Source: Hemerocallis citrina
Taxonomy: Eukaryota; Streptophyta; Magnoliopsida; Asparagales; Asphodelaceae
NCBI GenBank assembly: GCA_017893485.1
Contig: CM030367.1
Coordinates: 89,540,910-89,604,909, forward strand
DNA: 64,000 nucleotides
Direction of reading: 5' to 3'
A model generated the notes under the pieces. The model was not told the DNA's origin. It was given only the letters and a program-made list of their open reading frames with translations, and ran no database searches. A program made the position numbers and the translations under genes. Shown piece after piece: positions 1-11,763 of the stretch (its first letter is position 1; each line of letters opens with the position of its first letter).

Positions 1-2
1 AT

Positions 3-1871
3 GATGAAACTGATTCATCACCTTTAAATAACGTAATTAAATCACTAGAGAAAACTACCCTAGCAGATAAGTCGACCGATAAGGAAATCAAGTCGACTGA
101 TGTGAATCAGTCGGCTGATGGACTAGTCAAGTCGACTGATCCTGTTGTGATGACTCAAACTTTACCAAAATCGTTTGTTGAAGTTAGAGATCATCCTCAT
201 GACTTAATAATTGGTGACATATCACGTGGTATTCAAACACGATCTCATGTTAATATGATTTCTCATACGGCTTTCTTGTCGGATTTTGAACCGAAAAATA
301 TACAAGAAGCTTGTGAGAATGAATTTTGGATGAATGCCATGCAAGATGAATTAAACCAATTTATAAGAAATGATGTATGGGATTTAGTTCCACGACCTCC
401 TGACCATACTATAATTGGTACCAAATGAGTATTCAAAAATAAGTTAGATGAATTAGGACAAGTCATTAGGAACAAGACTATATTAGTTGCTCAAGGATAT
501 AATCAAGAAGAAGGCATAGATTTCGATGAAACATATGCTCCTGTTGCTAGACTAGAATCAATTAGGATCTTATTATCTTTTGCATGTTTTATGAACTTTA
601 CATTTTTCCAAATGGATGTTAAAAGTGCTTTTCTTAATGGTTTTATTAAGGAAAGTGTTTATGTTAAGCAACCACCCGGTTTTGAACATGAACAATTCCC
701 AAACCACGTTTTTAAGTTGAAAAAGGCTTTATATGGTCTTAAACAAGCACCTCGTGCTTGGTATGATCGATTGAAAACTTTTCTTTTAGAAACTGGTTTT
801 GAAATAGGTAAATTAGATACTACCTTGTTTATTAGGATAATAAAGATCGATATCCTAATCATACAAATATATGTAGATGACATAATCTTTGGCTCTACTA
901 ATAGTAATCTCTGTCAAGAGTTTGCTAATACCATGGAAAATGAGTTTGAGATGAGTCACATGGGTGAACTCAATTATTTCCTTGGACTTCAAATAAAGCA
1001 GTCACATAATGACATATTTATTAATCAAGAAAAATATGCTAAGGAATTACTCAAACGGGTTGGCATGGATAGCACTAGTAGTAAGACCACACCTATGGCT
1101 ACTACTACTACACTTGACAAAGATGAATTAGGTAAGAGTGTCGATCAAAAACTCTATCGAGGGATGATTGGCTCACTCTTATATATAACTGCTAGTAGAC
1201 CAGACATTATATTTAGTGTATGTTTGTGTGCTAGATATCAGTCAAGTCCTAAAGAGTCACTTAAAAGCTGTGAAACGTATTTTAAGATACATTAAAGGCA
1301 CATCTGAGTATGGTTTATTTTATCTACGCATACTGATGCGGATTTTGCTGGTAGTAAAACTGACCGTAAAAGTATTAGCGTTACTTGTCACTTTTTGGGA
1401 CATTCACTAGTATCTTGGTGCAGTAAAAAGCAAAATTCAGTATCTCTATCTACTACAGAAGCTGAATATATTGCTGGAAGTTTGTCTTGTGCCCAAATTT
1501 TATGGATGAAACAAACCCTATTAGATTATGGTATTTCATTTTCAAAACCTGCTATTATGTGTGATAATACCAATGCCATTAATTTAGCTAAAAATTCGAT
1601 TCAACACTTACGTACGAAATACATTGATATTAGACATCATTTTCTACGTGATCATGTTTTAAAGGGAGATATTTCTTTAGACTTTATTTTTACTGATAAA
1701 CAAGTAGCAGATATCTTTACTAAACCACTTAAGGAAGACACTTTTATCACCTTAAGAAGAGAACTAGGAATTTGCAGTTTTCATGATATTCTTGATTTTT
1801 TATCTTGTATAAGTCGACTTAAAACTAGTTTTCAGTCGACTGACCAAATACTTTTCGTAATCTATTTTTGA
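3..1871 (+). pseudogene. Copia pol: reverse transcriptase and RNase H, broken
   Basis: Reading frame 3 opens at the window edge with the linker, then gives the RVT_2 domain: the [11 protein letters not shown] block near 606-640, the YVDD catalytic box at 870-881, and the [11 protein letters not shown] block near 730-765. RNase H follows with TEAEYIA near 1456-1476 and the typical IFTKPL tail near 1711. Breaks: TGA at 426-428 where this family has Trp, a frameshift near 1260 and a second near 1320, after which the frame returns to that of 1395-1871. The protein would copy element RNA into DNA in the particle. Lineage Sirevirus is inferred from the long LTR and spacer. Confidence 0.9.
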
Positions 1872-2230
1872 CTGAATTTTTTGTTCTGGAAAGTTGACTG
1901 TGCACAGTACCCAGTCGAATGACAGAAGTATTACTTAATATTTTCGTTTGTTTTATGTATTTCACTTTTATGTAGTATTTGAAACCATGTACTTCATTTC
2001 CAATGTATAAATTTGTTATGTTGTGTTATGCTTTCCATTTTTGTTCTTGTTTCTTTCCTCCTCTATTTTTGTTGATGACAAAGGGGGAGAAAAGGATGTG
2101 TATGTTATGTGCATATTTTGTGGTTTTGGTGCATATTTTTCATGTGAATGTTTTTGTGCATGTTATACATTAGTTAGGGGGAGCATCTTTAGTTATTATT
2201 ATTATTGTAAGCTATTGTGTTGTCATCATC
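1872..2230 (+). other. Sirevirus post-pol spacer with extra polypurine tracts
   Basis: Untranslated spacer between RNase H and the 3' LTR. It has two internal G-rich tracts of the pattern (A)GGGGGAG at 2080-2090 and 2175-2184, besides the tract that abuts the LTR. The pair at 1818-1848 and the pair starting near 1894 are copies of the AGTCGACTG-type palindrome. No credible ORF: the short open frames here are low-complexity. Confidence 0.6.
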
Positions 2231-2244
2231 AAAAAGGGGGAGAA
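2231..2244 (+). promoter_or_regulatory. Polypurine tract next to the 3' LTR
   Basis: AAAAAGGGGGAGAA ends exactly one base before the LTR start TGTTGA. This is the expected plus-strand primer. Two similar tracts lie upstream at 2080-2090 and 2175-2184. Confidence 0.8.
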
Positions 2245-3670
2245 TGTTGATTCTTGGTTTTGATGACTACAACACAATGCAAAATTGTGCTATCACATAT
2301 ATATAGCAGGGTGTATCAAGATCAATACCATGGTGTAATACACAAAAGCAAAGTTGATTCAATGAAGCTTTCAAAGAGAATTGATCAAGCCACAAAGAAC
2401 TTAGTTCAAGCCACATTGATCTAGCAAGCATCAAGATATAAAGACATTGGCTCAAGCTCTAGACAAAGACTCAAGTTCAAGACAAGACTCAAGTGCTTCA
2501 AATGTGTTGTATTAAGTGTCTTGTAACAATTGTAACTTTTTATTCTTCGAGTCTTAGAATGATGTAATAGCCTTGTCACATATACTCACACATATCTTTT
2601 AATAATTGAGTGTTTTACAAACTTAAAAAGATCAAAACAAGCTTGAATAAGTTCAGCTGTTAAGTACCAGTCGACCGCTATTTGGCACCAGTCGACTGTC
2701 CTAGTACGAAACTGTCTGAACTCATTCAAACTCTGACCAGTCGACTCAATATGGCAACCCAGTCAACTGTTCAAGTCATTTCGATAGTTTTCTGATTTCA
2801 AAACTTGTTTTTCAAATTCAAAACAATTTCTATCCGTTTTAATTCAGTTTGAGAAACTATTCTTCAACATTCCTATGATTCCTCTCTATAAATAGAGCAT
2901 ATGAATCACCATGAAAAGGTTCCAAGCATTTTCTCAAGTTTTAAAGCTCTTGTTTTTAAAAAAGAACAAGTTTCCGAAAAAGAATTCATAATCTAAGTCT
3001 TGGTTATCTGAAAATCAGTCTAGTATAACATCGAATTATTCTAGACTGATTTCAGAAGTTGACCTATTAGCCACCATACAAAAATCACAAATCCCAAACA
3101 AGGCTATAGGTTGTTGTAACTCTTTTGTTGTTGTTTTTGATTTCCGGGTTGTGAGAGTGGTCCTCTCGGTTGGAGAGTAGGGCTCTAGGTTGTAGAGTCG
3201 GGTTTTTCACTCTAGGTTGTAGAGTGGGTGTGCCCTCTCTAGTGGTGAGAGAGGTCTACGGGTTTGGCAAGGTTGTTGTCAAATGCCGTAGAGTATTCTT
3301 GTTTTTTTTCAAGAATAGTGGAAATCTCATGTGGATTGTTTGGGGACTGGATGTAGGTCGGGAGGACCAAACCAGGATACATCGCTGTGTACTCCGTGGT
3401 TGACTCTCTCTGTGGTTGTATTTTCTTCACTTGTATTTAAATTTTTCTGTGTTTTATTCAAAAACTTGTCTGGCAAGTCGACTGAGTCTCCTCTATAAGT
3501 CGACTGATCAGACTTGTATAAAATACTCTTCTTATCTGACGTCCCAATCGACTATATTCTCTTTTTAAGTTGACTGGACAGAACGAAAAGTTCAATTTCT
3601 TAATTATTTTTTATACAACACTATTCACTCCCCCCTCTAGTGTTATTTGCCTTGCCTATAAGATCCAACA
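2245..3670 (+). repeat. Sirevirus 3' LTR, 1426 bp
   Basis: Begins TGTTGATTC directly after the polypurine tract and ends with AGATCCAACA, so the ends form the TGTTG/CAACA inverted pair expected of an LTR. It contains a TATA-like CTATAAATAG at about 2886-2895, a likely promoter. It also holds four pairs of AGTCGACTG-type palindromes. The other LTR is off-window, so no age can be given. Confidence 0.85.
2669..3576 (+). repeat. Four pairs of AGTCGACTG palindromes in the Sirevirus LTR
   Basis: Motif starts are 2669/2690, 2739/2761, 3476/3498 and 3546/3568. Within-pair spacing is 21, 22, 22 and 22 bp, about two helical turns. Some copies carry one or two mismatches (for example AGTCAACTG, AATCGACTA). 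Related copies also lie in the linker near 70-145 (spacing 21, 18, 21 bp) and after RNase H. Function unknown; phased pairing suggests a dimeric binding site. Confidence 0.7.
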
Positions 3671-4036
3671 CTATTCAGGAGCAGCCGAGACTCTTCACTA
3701 TGCAGTGATGGAAGCAACCAAGAATAGTCGAGCATGAGGATCTTTTGTATTTTTGGGGACTCACATTGTCCCGTGTTTTGTATCTGTTATTAACTACCCT
3801 GGCCTTATTTATGATGTATGCTTGTTTTGATAGGGGGTTGATTTTATAACCAAGTGCAGCCTATGTTAAGTGTGTGAGGGATGTGATCATAATTTTGTTT
3901 CTAGTAGAGGAGTACGACAATAGTTCGCTGCCCTCTCTACGATTCAACATTATGCCATCTCAAACTCGCGCACTCGTAATGCTTAGCTGGTTGTACAACC
4001 CCGACATTAGTAGTTTGTAATAGCTTTCTTTTCATA
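3671..4036. other. Unassigned flank of the Sirevirus
   Basis: DNA just outside the 3' LTR. I see no ORF, repeat or promoter that I can name. It ends at the A that precedes the first Helitron-like 5' end. Confidence 0.4.
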
Positions 4037-5762
4037 TCTAATATATATATTCGAATGTAAGGTAGGGTTTCCCCCTACCTTTTGGTAGTAAAAAAAGGGT
4101 AGGAATCTCATTTAAACTAACATGTCCGTTCCACACATTTTAATAAAATAAAGAATTAAAAATTAAAAATTAAAAAAAACATAAAACCCTCCCCAACCAT
4201 GATCTAATCATCTCTAACTTTCAAAATCCTCCCCAACCCTCGCCTTCCATGCTGTCCCCCTCATACACCACGTGCCCTCATCACCTCCGACCTGCCTCCC
4301 AAGCGCCCTCATCTCCTTCGAGCCGCCTTACGCTGCCCCTTCCGACCCCCTCCCATGTGCCTTCCTCACCTCTGACTCGTCTCCGACCCACCTCTTGTGC
4401 CCTCCTCTTCTCTGCGCCGCTTCCCGCGCACTCGTGTCCTCCTCGCCTCAGATGCTTTTGCCCCCTCCCACACTCCCTCCTTGCCTCTAACTCACCTTTG
4501 ATGCAGCCCCATGCGGCCCTCCCCAAACATTGACCTTGCCTCCCACGCTACCGCCTCCCACGCACTGCTCCAAATCCTTCACTGATTCTGAAAAATGCGT
4601 TCAACAAGGCAGTATATCCGGTGGAATTGAAACGTAGTATGTGTTGAAGATGGGGATGAATGCAGTGTCGGATTCAATAATGAGTTTTGGTAAGGTTTCT
4701 TCTACTTTTCCCTTTTTGGTATTGCCTCATGCATATTTGAATAGGAAATACTTGAAAACCTACAAATTCGGTTCTTAATTTGTAAAACTGTGCTTTGCTC
4801 ATCAATTGTTCGATGAAATACCTATGTAGCACACAAAGTGTTTGTGAAATACTTTTGAGAATTTTGCTTAACTAAATCAATTGTATCTATGTGTGGTATA
4901 TGTATTAATTTCTAAAACCCTAATTTACTACCTTGTTTCTTTTTTAATTTCTAATTTGTGTTTTTGAAATCTTGAAATTTGGGTTTGGGGAAGAGTACGG
5001 GTTGAAGATGGGACTATTGCGGTGTAGGATTCAAGAATGAAATTTGGTAAGATTTCTTCTACTTTTTTTTTTACTATTGCATCATGCATAGTTGAATAGG
5101 AAACACTTGAAAACCTAGAAATTTGGTACTTCATTTATAAAACTGTGTTTTGCTCATCTGGTATTCAATGAAATGCCTATATAGCACGTAAGTGTTTGTA
5201 AAAAATGCTTTGAGAAATTTTGCTTAACAAAATTTATTGTATCTATGTGTAATGTATGTATTAATTTCTAAAACCCTAATTTACTTCCTGATTTCATTTT
5301 CAATTTCTAATTTGTGTTTTTGAAATCCCGAAATTTAAATTTGGGGAAGACTACGGGTTGAAGACGGAGATGATTATGGCGTCGGATCCAAAGATGATAT
5401 TGATAAGGAGAAAGGTGGCGAAGTGCAGGGTAAAGCTAACGTTGAGGTGGAAGGGGGTGTTGGAGAGGGGAACGTCACAGCGGTCGAGGATGGCGGAGAC
5501 GCAGTCGAGGAGGGCGACATCGGAGAAAGTGTGGATTTGGGAGGGGTAGGGGAGGGAGGGGAGGGTCGAGATGAGCTGGGTCAGGCATTAAATTTTTCGA
5601 TCAAGATGTACACAAAAACCGGGTTGTATGTATTTTTTATGGTAAATTTCACTAAACTTTATCATTGCTCCCAATTCTCTCACACTTTTTTAGAGTTCTA
5701 TATAATTTTATGAATCCCTTGAAATTATTTTAGTCTATGCAAGTTGCACAAAGTAATACTAT
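4037..5762 (+). mobile_element. Helitron-like non-autonomous element, copy a
   Basis: 5' end TCTAATATAT after an A; 3' end has a hairpin-like GTTGCAC block, then CTAT in place of the expected CTAG (mutated). Copies b and c share its interior: a C-rich leader near 4190-4560, the block with CCTCATGCATA, the block CTATGTAGCAC, and the phrase GGGGAAGAGTACGGGTTGAAG. The block at about 4640-5000 is repeated at about 5005-5355, so this copy carries an internal duplication. The assignment rests on the better ends of copies b and c. It encodes no Rep/helicase. Confidence 0.5.
5396..5585 (-). pseudogene. Captured coding-like fragment in Helitron copy a
   Basis: A GC-rich patch in AT-rich DNA. Read on the - strand it gives peptide text with VPLSNTP and an HL-rich hydrophobic stretch. 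The same text occurs in the other two copies (VPLSNTPLHLFVR on the - strand near 10,200; VPLSNILLHLFVR on the + strand near 20,030-20,070). I do not recognise the parent gene; resemblance to an F-box/LRR linker is too weak to claim. It has no start or stop of its own. Confidence 0.35.
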
Positions 5763-6623
5763 TATAATTATATATTAAGCTAATGGGTCTACCCCATCCA
5801 CTTCCTCTATTTTGAAATAGAGAAAGAAGAACAAGGAATCTCATTTAAACTAACACGTGCATTCTGCATATTTTCATAAAATAAAAAAATAAAAATCCTC
5901 AAACCCTCCCTGGCCACTATCTCTTCCTTTCCCACTTTCAAAATCCTCCCTAACCCTCGCCGCCATTCTCACTTCCGACCAGCATCCCATGCGCCAACCT
6001 CGCCTTCAACCCGCTTCTCGCACCCTCCTCTTCATCGAACCGCCTCCATGCCCTCCTCGCCTCCGACCCTGTCCCCTCCAACCTGCCTCCCACGCACCCT
6101 ATTCACCTCCTATGCCATTTCCGACCCACATCGTTCATCAAGACAATATTTCCGGTGGAATTGAGGAAGAGTATGGGTTGATGACAAAGATGATTGTGGT
6201 GTTGAATTCAAAAATGAGAATTGGAAAGGTTTCTTCTACTTTACCCTTTTTACTATTGGCTCATGCATATTTGACTAGGAAATTGAAAACATAGTAATTC
6301 GGTACTTAATTTCTAGAATTATGCTTTGCTCATCAACTGTTCGATGAAATGCATATGTTGCACGCTAGGTGTTTGTGAAATTACTTTTGAGAATTTTTTT
6401 TAACTAAATAAGTTGTACTATGTGTGGTGTATGTATTAATTTTTGAAACCCTAAATCACTATCTTATTTTATTTTCAAATTTTAAATTTGTGTTTTTGAA
6501 ATTCTGAAATTTGGATTTGTGATATAAGGTTTCTTCTCCCTTTTTTTTTCTTTTTGTTCTTGCCTCATGCATGGTCGAATAGGAAACATTTGAAAACCTA
6601 GAAATATGATACTTTTTTAAAAT

Positions 6624-6931
6624 ATTTTTTTCCCAAACTGTCCCACTTTTTGAAAGTTTTTCCCAAACTGCCCTACTTTTTTAAAAAATTCCCAAACTGC
6701 CTCACTCGCTTTCTGAAAAAGCGAGTGTAGTTAAAACCCCATCGCTTTTTCAGACAGTGAGTGTGAGTCTTTTGATTTTCAAAATTCTAGACTCGCTTTT
6801 GGAAAAAGCGACCTGTTTTTAACCAAACTCGCTTTTTCAAAAAGCGAGTGTGTCATTTTGGTAAATACTTTCAAAAGTGTGTCAGTTTGGTAAATACTTT
6901 CAGAAAGTGGGTCATTTTGGTAACAAGTTCG
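6624..6931 (+). repeat. Left inverted arm of the 6.6-9.9 kb foldback element
   Basis: Inverted partner of 9638-9935. The arm holds three palindromic modules with the stem ACTCGCTTTTT/AAAAAGCGAGT near 6705-6850, so single strands could fold at two scales: within the arm and between arms. Confidence 0.8.
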
Positions 6932-8234
6932 GGAGGAGAAGGGATGGTTGGTGTTTATGAGGTAGGGTTGGTTAATTACATGATATTTATTATTGAGTTT
7001 GTTTTGAGTTATTTATTATTTGCGGGTTTAATCATTTGTGGCTTTATTAATTAAGGTTTTAGGTTTGAGTAATAAAATATCCAAGTTTGAATTTGCTTTT
7101 AAGATTCTTGTAAGCACTGTTTATAATAGGCAGTACTTTTTAGCATTAAAATTTGAATTAATTAAAACATATCTTATACTCTTCTCTTTTAAGTAAAAAA
7201 TTTAGCTATTTTAACTTATGACTATACTTTTTCTTCATTAAAATACATAAAATTTTGTATTTTGTTAATTATGACTATAATTTGCCTTTAATTATGTATT
7301 TTGTTAGAATACATAAAATTTGGTAAGTGTAAAGTTAGACAAGAATTTATCGCTTAGATAAGAGCTTTCTTTCTTCTATAACTTAGGTCTGCATGAAAAT
7401 ACATGTCAAATATACACATTTGCACTCTAGATTGCTCCATTTTTCTTTTTAGAAAACATGCAATAAGAAGTTCAAAAAACACACACAAAAAAGTAGTACT
7501 TTATATGGAACAGAAAACTTCTTTAAAAAAGGTCAATTTTCATTTTTGTATGCATTTTATTCAAAATTCTGCAGTGGGTTGAGCTGGATTTCTGAACTAA
7601 CTCACATGGAACATGCATGATAAAAACAATAGTACAATTTTTTCTATATCTATCAGTTTTGTTGCTGGATTGTCCTTGAGCTAATCCTAATACAAAGGGA
7701 TGCTTTTTGTTGTGGCTTTATTGTTTTCTTCGATGAACTTCCTCTTATCATCAAAGAGCCCACATGTCTTCTTTTGGGTAATCTGTCCTAATCCTTTATC
7801 GTTTAAGTTAATTAGGTAATTAGTTGTTAGCTAAAGAGAATGAACACTTTCATAACAACTTAATTACACTGGGTAATTTACACTGGGTAATTTAGTTGGT
7901 GCATGGCTTCGTACCTTGTAAGTATATACTATACTGATTATGAGTTTTCAATATAACAACTTTTCCTTTTTGCACCATAACAAAATTCAATACAATGGCT
8001 ATCACATATGTAGTACTACATTGAACATAAGGAGTTGAATCACAGGGAGAAAAGTGAGGAATAAAGATTACAAGACCATTGAATGATCTTCTTTAATAGT
8101 AAAGATGCAAGTAGTCTAGGTTTGATTAGCCAAAAGAAAGTAATCTAGGTTCTGGATTTGAAATCATTTGAGACATCTAATTATATATGTCCAAAAATAC
8201 TCCAGGGTTAAATTAACTAGTATATATACATTAA
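6932..8234. other. AT-rich interior of the foldback element
   Basis: No coding capacity of note. Short direct duplications are visible, such as CACTGGGTAATTTA near 7868-7896. It ends at the Tourist-like element. I see no gene here. Confidence 0.4.
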
Positions 8235-9512
8235 GGGGGCGTTTGGTACGCGGTAATGTATAAGGGAATCTAGGATTACCCTCTTGATTACCTGGTTTGG
8301 TAAGACATAGGTATAGTTTTGTAAATAATCTTAAATTCCCAGGGTTATCAAAATAATTAGTTTGGAAGGATAAACATTCCCCTTGAAAAGGGTGGGATTT
8401 GTAGATTCGTCCACATAAAAAATAAGTGAGATTATTGCATACCCAAAACACCCTCGTTTCTCTCTCCTCTCCCATTTTTCTCTACTACTATAATGGGAGA
8501 AGGCCTTAGTCCTTAACCCAACACGTGCAACGTACGTGTTGGTAAAATTTTTTTCTCCTTTTCATTCCCTCCTACTAAAAAAAATTTTTCCACGTGCAAA
8601 TCACGTAAATTTTTTTCCCTTTTCATTCCTCCATCAAAAAAAAATTTCTCACGTGCAAAGCACGTGCCCTTACAAAAACTTCTCGAGATCCGAATAAATC
8701 CTGTAAGGGGGGCACGGTGTTTGAGGAGAATCAAAGAAAATAACGGCTCAAATTTTTTTCATACTTTTCTTTTGTACTGAAAGAAAAATCTTTACCTTAC
8801 TCGATGAGGTGATGTTGCAAACTATCACTTTATGTAGCAGGTAAGAATCCAACACACTAATCTCTACTTATATCTCAACTCTCTACTACTATAATGGGGG
8901 AGAAGGCCTTAGTCCTTAACCCAACCTGTGCAACGCACGTGCTGGTAATTTTTTTTTTTGCACCAAAAAAAATTCCCCCATGTGCTGGTAATTATTTAGT
9001 TCATTAATTAATTAATTAATATCTGTTGCATTCTCTCTTTCTTGCTAAATGCTTACAAAATAGTTAAATTTTAAATTTACTAAAGTGTAAAATTTTAAAT
9101 TTACTAAAGCGTAAAATTTACTAAAGCGTAAAATTTTAAATTTACTAAATTGAATCATAGTGTAATTTTTTTTAGTAATCTATTTGTCAATTTACAAAAG
9201 TTTTATAAGATATATGTCAGTATTGTTTTTGCACATGCATGCATATACATCAATTATTAAATTAGATAACTTTTATATTTATTTATTTTTAAATAATGCC
9301 AAAAGGGTATTTTCGGTAATGTCTACTATAGAGATAGATTGATGGGAATGAATTGTTCTATACCAAACACGGTAATAAAGTATTCCCAGGCATGTAATGC
9401 CGTATACCAAACACAGTATTGTAACATTCCCGGGAATCTTCATTCCCACCCTCATATTCCTGGGAATCCACTAATTCCTGGGAATTTTCCAATCCGCGTA
9501 CCAAACGCCCCC
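8235..9512. mobile_element. Tourist-like (PIF/Harbinger) non-autonomous element
   Basis: Perfect 19-bp terminal inverted repeats: GGGGGCGTTTGGTACGCGG at 8235-8253 and its reverse complement at 9494-9512. Both ends are flanked by TAA (8232-8234 and 9513-9515), the TWA target typical of PIF/Harbinger. The subterminal DNA (GGAATCTAGGATTACC left; AATTCCTGGGAATTTTCC right) is typical of such MITEs. At 1278 bp it is long for the class because Helitron-type sequence was inserted into it. Confidence 0.8.
8479..8950 (+). mobile_element. Two Helitron-type 5' ends inside the Tourist-like element
   Basis: The phrase TCTCTACTACTATAATGGG starts at 8479 and again at 8880, each followed within 60 bp by a palindrome built on CACGTGCAACG(T/C)ACGTG. 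The same phrase and palindrome mark the small Helitron-like elements at 19307, 23083 and 36956. The matching CTAG ends are not clear here, so extents are uncertain. Confidence 0.4.
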
Positions 9513-9637
9513 TAACTTAATAGAGATAATCGCATTTCTAAGTTGAGGAAATTGATAACCTAAATTGATTTGATGTTAGTTAGGGACTGAAAGAGCTGAA
9601 ACAGACTAGGTTAAAACTAGGCTAATTATAATGAACT

Positions 9638-9935
9638 TCTTACCAAAATGACCCACTTTCTAAATGTATTTACCAAACTGACCCACTTTTGAAAGTATTT
9701 ACCAAAACGACACACTCGCTTTTTGAAAAAGCGAGTTTGGTTAAAAACGGGTCGTTTTTTCAAAAAGCGAGTCTGATTTCGAAAATCAAAAGCCTCACTC
9801 GCTTTCTGAAAAAGCGATGAGGTTTTAACCGCACTCACTTTTTCAGAAAGCGAGTGAGGCAGTTTGGGAATTTTTAAAAAAAGTAGGGGCAGTTTGGGAA
9901 AAACTTTCAAAAAGTGGGACAGTTTGGGAAAAAAT
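9638..9935 (-). repeat. Right inverted arm of the 6.6-9.9 kb foldback element
   Basis: Inverted copy of 6624-6931, in the same order of phrases and hairpins. The outer end GGGAAAAAAT meets Helitron copy b sequence again (TTGCTCATGAAGTG...). Confidence 0.8.
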
Positions 9936-10076
9936 TCTTTTTAGAATTGTGTGTTGCTCATGAAGTGTTTGATGAATGCCTATGTAGCACGCAAGGTGTT
10001 TGCAAAAAATATTGTTGAGAAATTTTGCTTAACCAAATCAATTGTATCTATGTGTGGTATATGTATTAATTTTATT

Positions 10077-10358
10077 TTATATTTCTAATTTGTATTTTTG
10101 AAATCCCAAAATTTGGATTTGGGGAAGAGTATAGGTTGAAGACGATGATGATTGCGGGGTTGGATCCAATAATGAGATTTGGTAAGGGGGGAGGTGACGG
10201 ACGAAGAGGTGGAGGGGGGTGTTGGAGAGGGGGACCTCGCGGCGGTTGGGAACGGCGGAGGCACATGAAAGGAGGGAGGAGTGGAGGGTGGCATCGGAGA
10301 GGGTGTGAATTTGGGGCGGGGAGGAAAGGGAAGGGAGGGTCGAGCTGAAGTGGGACAA
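10077..10358 (-). pseudogene. Captured coding-like fragment in Helitron copy b
   Basis: GC-rich, Ser/Pro-rich - strand ORF of 93 codons with VPLSNTPLHLFVR and LDPTPQSS, both found again in copy c. Frames differ between copies and the rest is low-complexity, so it is read as a decayed fragment of an unknown gene, not a functional peptide. Confidence 0.35.
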
Positions 10359-10551
10359 GGTCTGTGTGTTGCCGGTAAGGATGTATACAAAGGTCGGGTT
10401 GTGCTAGTATTTTTTAGGATAAATTTTACTAAACTGTATCTTTGAAGATGTGATTTTTCCTAATTCTCACATATTTTTTTTGAGTTCTATATAATTTCAC
10501 GAGTCCCTCAAAATTCTTTTAGTTTGTACAATTTGCACAAGGTAACACTAG

Positions 10552-10945
10552 TAATGAAAATGATAATTAATGATCTGTATTAAATATTCTCTTTCTATAA
10601 ATGAACATGATAATTGTTTTAGGAAAATGGTCAGAATAATCGATAAAAATAGCAAATAAATAATTATTAAGAATTGTATAAAAATATTGACCTGGTTGGT
10701 TTGACATGTTTTGAAGACTATAGCCACCTTCAACTTTATCTGAAATACCTGCATTGATAATACATTAAGTCAGAGGCGTACACAAAGTACTGATCTAAGG
10801 TTCGTGTGGGTGACTTGAGAATACACCCCAAAATACAATCGTGGTTCTCCTCATGTGAACAAAATCATAGAGGGGTTGGTTGAGCTCCTTCGACACCCAT
10901 CTTAAACTAAAATAAGCAATAGCATATATATTTAGACTTGGGAAT
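10552..10945. other. Unassigned DNA left of the LINE
   Basis: AT-rich sequence with no ORF worth naming. It continues after the LINE at 19058, since the LINE target duplication joins the two flanks. Confidence 0.4.
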
Positions 10946-10962
10946 AACACTTTGATCATGGA
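10946..10962 (+). repeat. LINE target-site duplication, left copy
   Basis: AACACTTTGATCATGGA, identical over 17 bp to 19041-19057 beyond the LINE tail. Confidence 0.9.
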
Positions 10963-11763
10963 AAAAAAACAAACCTCTCTCTCTGGCGACTAACTTCCCT
11001 CTTCCTCAATCGCCCTGATCGTTCAGATCCGGCGATCCTACGCCCTATCTCCTACCCCCTCCTTCTTTAAAGTTGATCGTCTCTCCAAGATCTCCATACC
11101 CTTTTCAGCTCTAAACCTCTCCTTCTCTTTTTTCGATCTTTCCTTTTTTCCCGTCCTCTCCGTAGCCTCCCCTCAGCGGCGTCAGCCGGTGGCATCCCTC
11201 CTGCCTTTTAGCGTCTTTTTGAGGCAGATTTCTCCCTCAGCGTAGCATTGTTCGGAGCGAGAGACCTTCCTTATTCTTTCAGAGCGCGCTAGCCCTCAAG
11301 TTTCCTCCTGTCCTCCTACCACTATCGTCCCAGTGCGGTTCCTTTAGAAGGCATGGGCTCAGCTGCTGCTTATTCTCCCAAACCCATCACTGTAAGTTGC
11401 TTTTTAGTTTCCTCTTTTCATTTTGGCAGCTGTGTATCAGGTTGTTGTCCACCTTTGTGGATCTGGAGCTATAGTGTGGTTTTTCTGACCATCGCTGTGA
11501 GCTTTTTACTCTCACGTCCGATTTTTCTTCTTCCCACCTCCTGGGGACCTCCTTTCCCCCTTGATTTGGGTTCTCCTCTACTTACTTTAGATATCAATTC
11601 TCTTCTCCTCCTCCTCTTCGGTGTGGCGACTGGCCTGCTGAGCCTCAAGCTTCTCCATTTCCCTTTAGCTTGAGTGCCTCAGCACTGTTTCGCCATCTCC
11701 TTAACTAGCCTCGAAGCTCACCGCTGTTGGGCATTTCCTCATTGCGTTTGAACTACTTGGCCC

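Larger units (their letters stand above)
1..3670 (+). mobile_element. Ty1/Copia retrotransposon, Sirevirus-like, 3' part
   Basis: The 3' portion of a Copia element on the + strand; its 5' LTR, gag and integrase lie outside the window. Order seen: end of an integrase-RT linker rich in Lys-Ser-Thr-Asp motifs, reverse transcriptase, RNase H, a non-coding spacer with several G-rich polypurine tracts, and a 1.4-kb LTR. A long LTR, a spacer after RNase H and repeated polypurine tracts are known Sirevirus traits, so the lineage call rests on them. The coding part is broken, so the copy is dead. The five bases after the LTR (CTATT) would be the target duplication, but the partner is off-window. Confidence 0.85.
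6624..9935. mobile_element. Foldback (Mutator-like?) element with about 300-bp inverted ends
   Basis: The block 6624-6931 returns inverted at 9638-9935 with high similarity. Each arm has three iterations of a phrase around CCCAAACTG/CCCACTTTTTGAAAG, then hairpin modules CACTCGCTTTTTCAAAAAGCGAGTG-like, then two phrases GTCATTTTGGTAA. Long inverted ends are typical of Mutator-like elements, but I found no transposase and no clear 9-bp target duplication (both flanks are T-rich runs). It sits inside Helitron copy b, whose sequence resumes on both sides. Confidence 0.6.
5766..10551 (+). mobile_element. Helitron-like element, copy b (split by a foldback element)
   Basis: Begins directly after copy a, head to tail. 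Its 3' end is the best in this strand: a near-palindrome around TTGTACAATTTGCACAA, a short spacer, then CTAG at 10548-10551 followed by T, which matches the Helitron rule (hairpin, CTRR, insertion before T). The interior matches copies a and c. A 3.3-kb foldback element at 6624-9935 interrupts it, so the element itself is about 1.5 kb. The 5' end is worn and its position is approximate. Confidence 0.55.

Noticed and set aside
4249..4533. 94-codon Pro/Ser-rich ORF
   Set aside because: C-rich low-complexity leader of Helitron copy a; overlapping ORFs exist in other frames.
5396..5585. F-box/LRR gene fragment
   Set aside because: Only a vague hydrophobic pattern supports it; kept as an unknown captured fragment.
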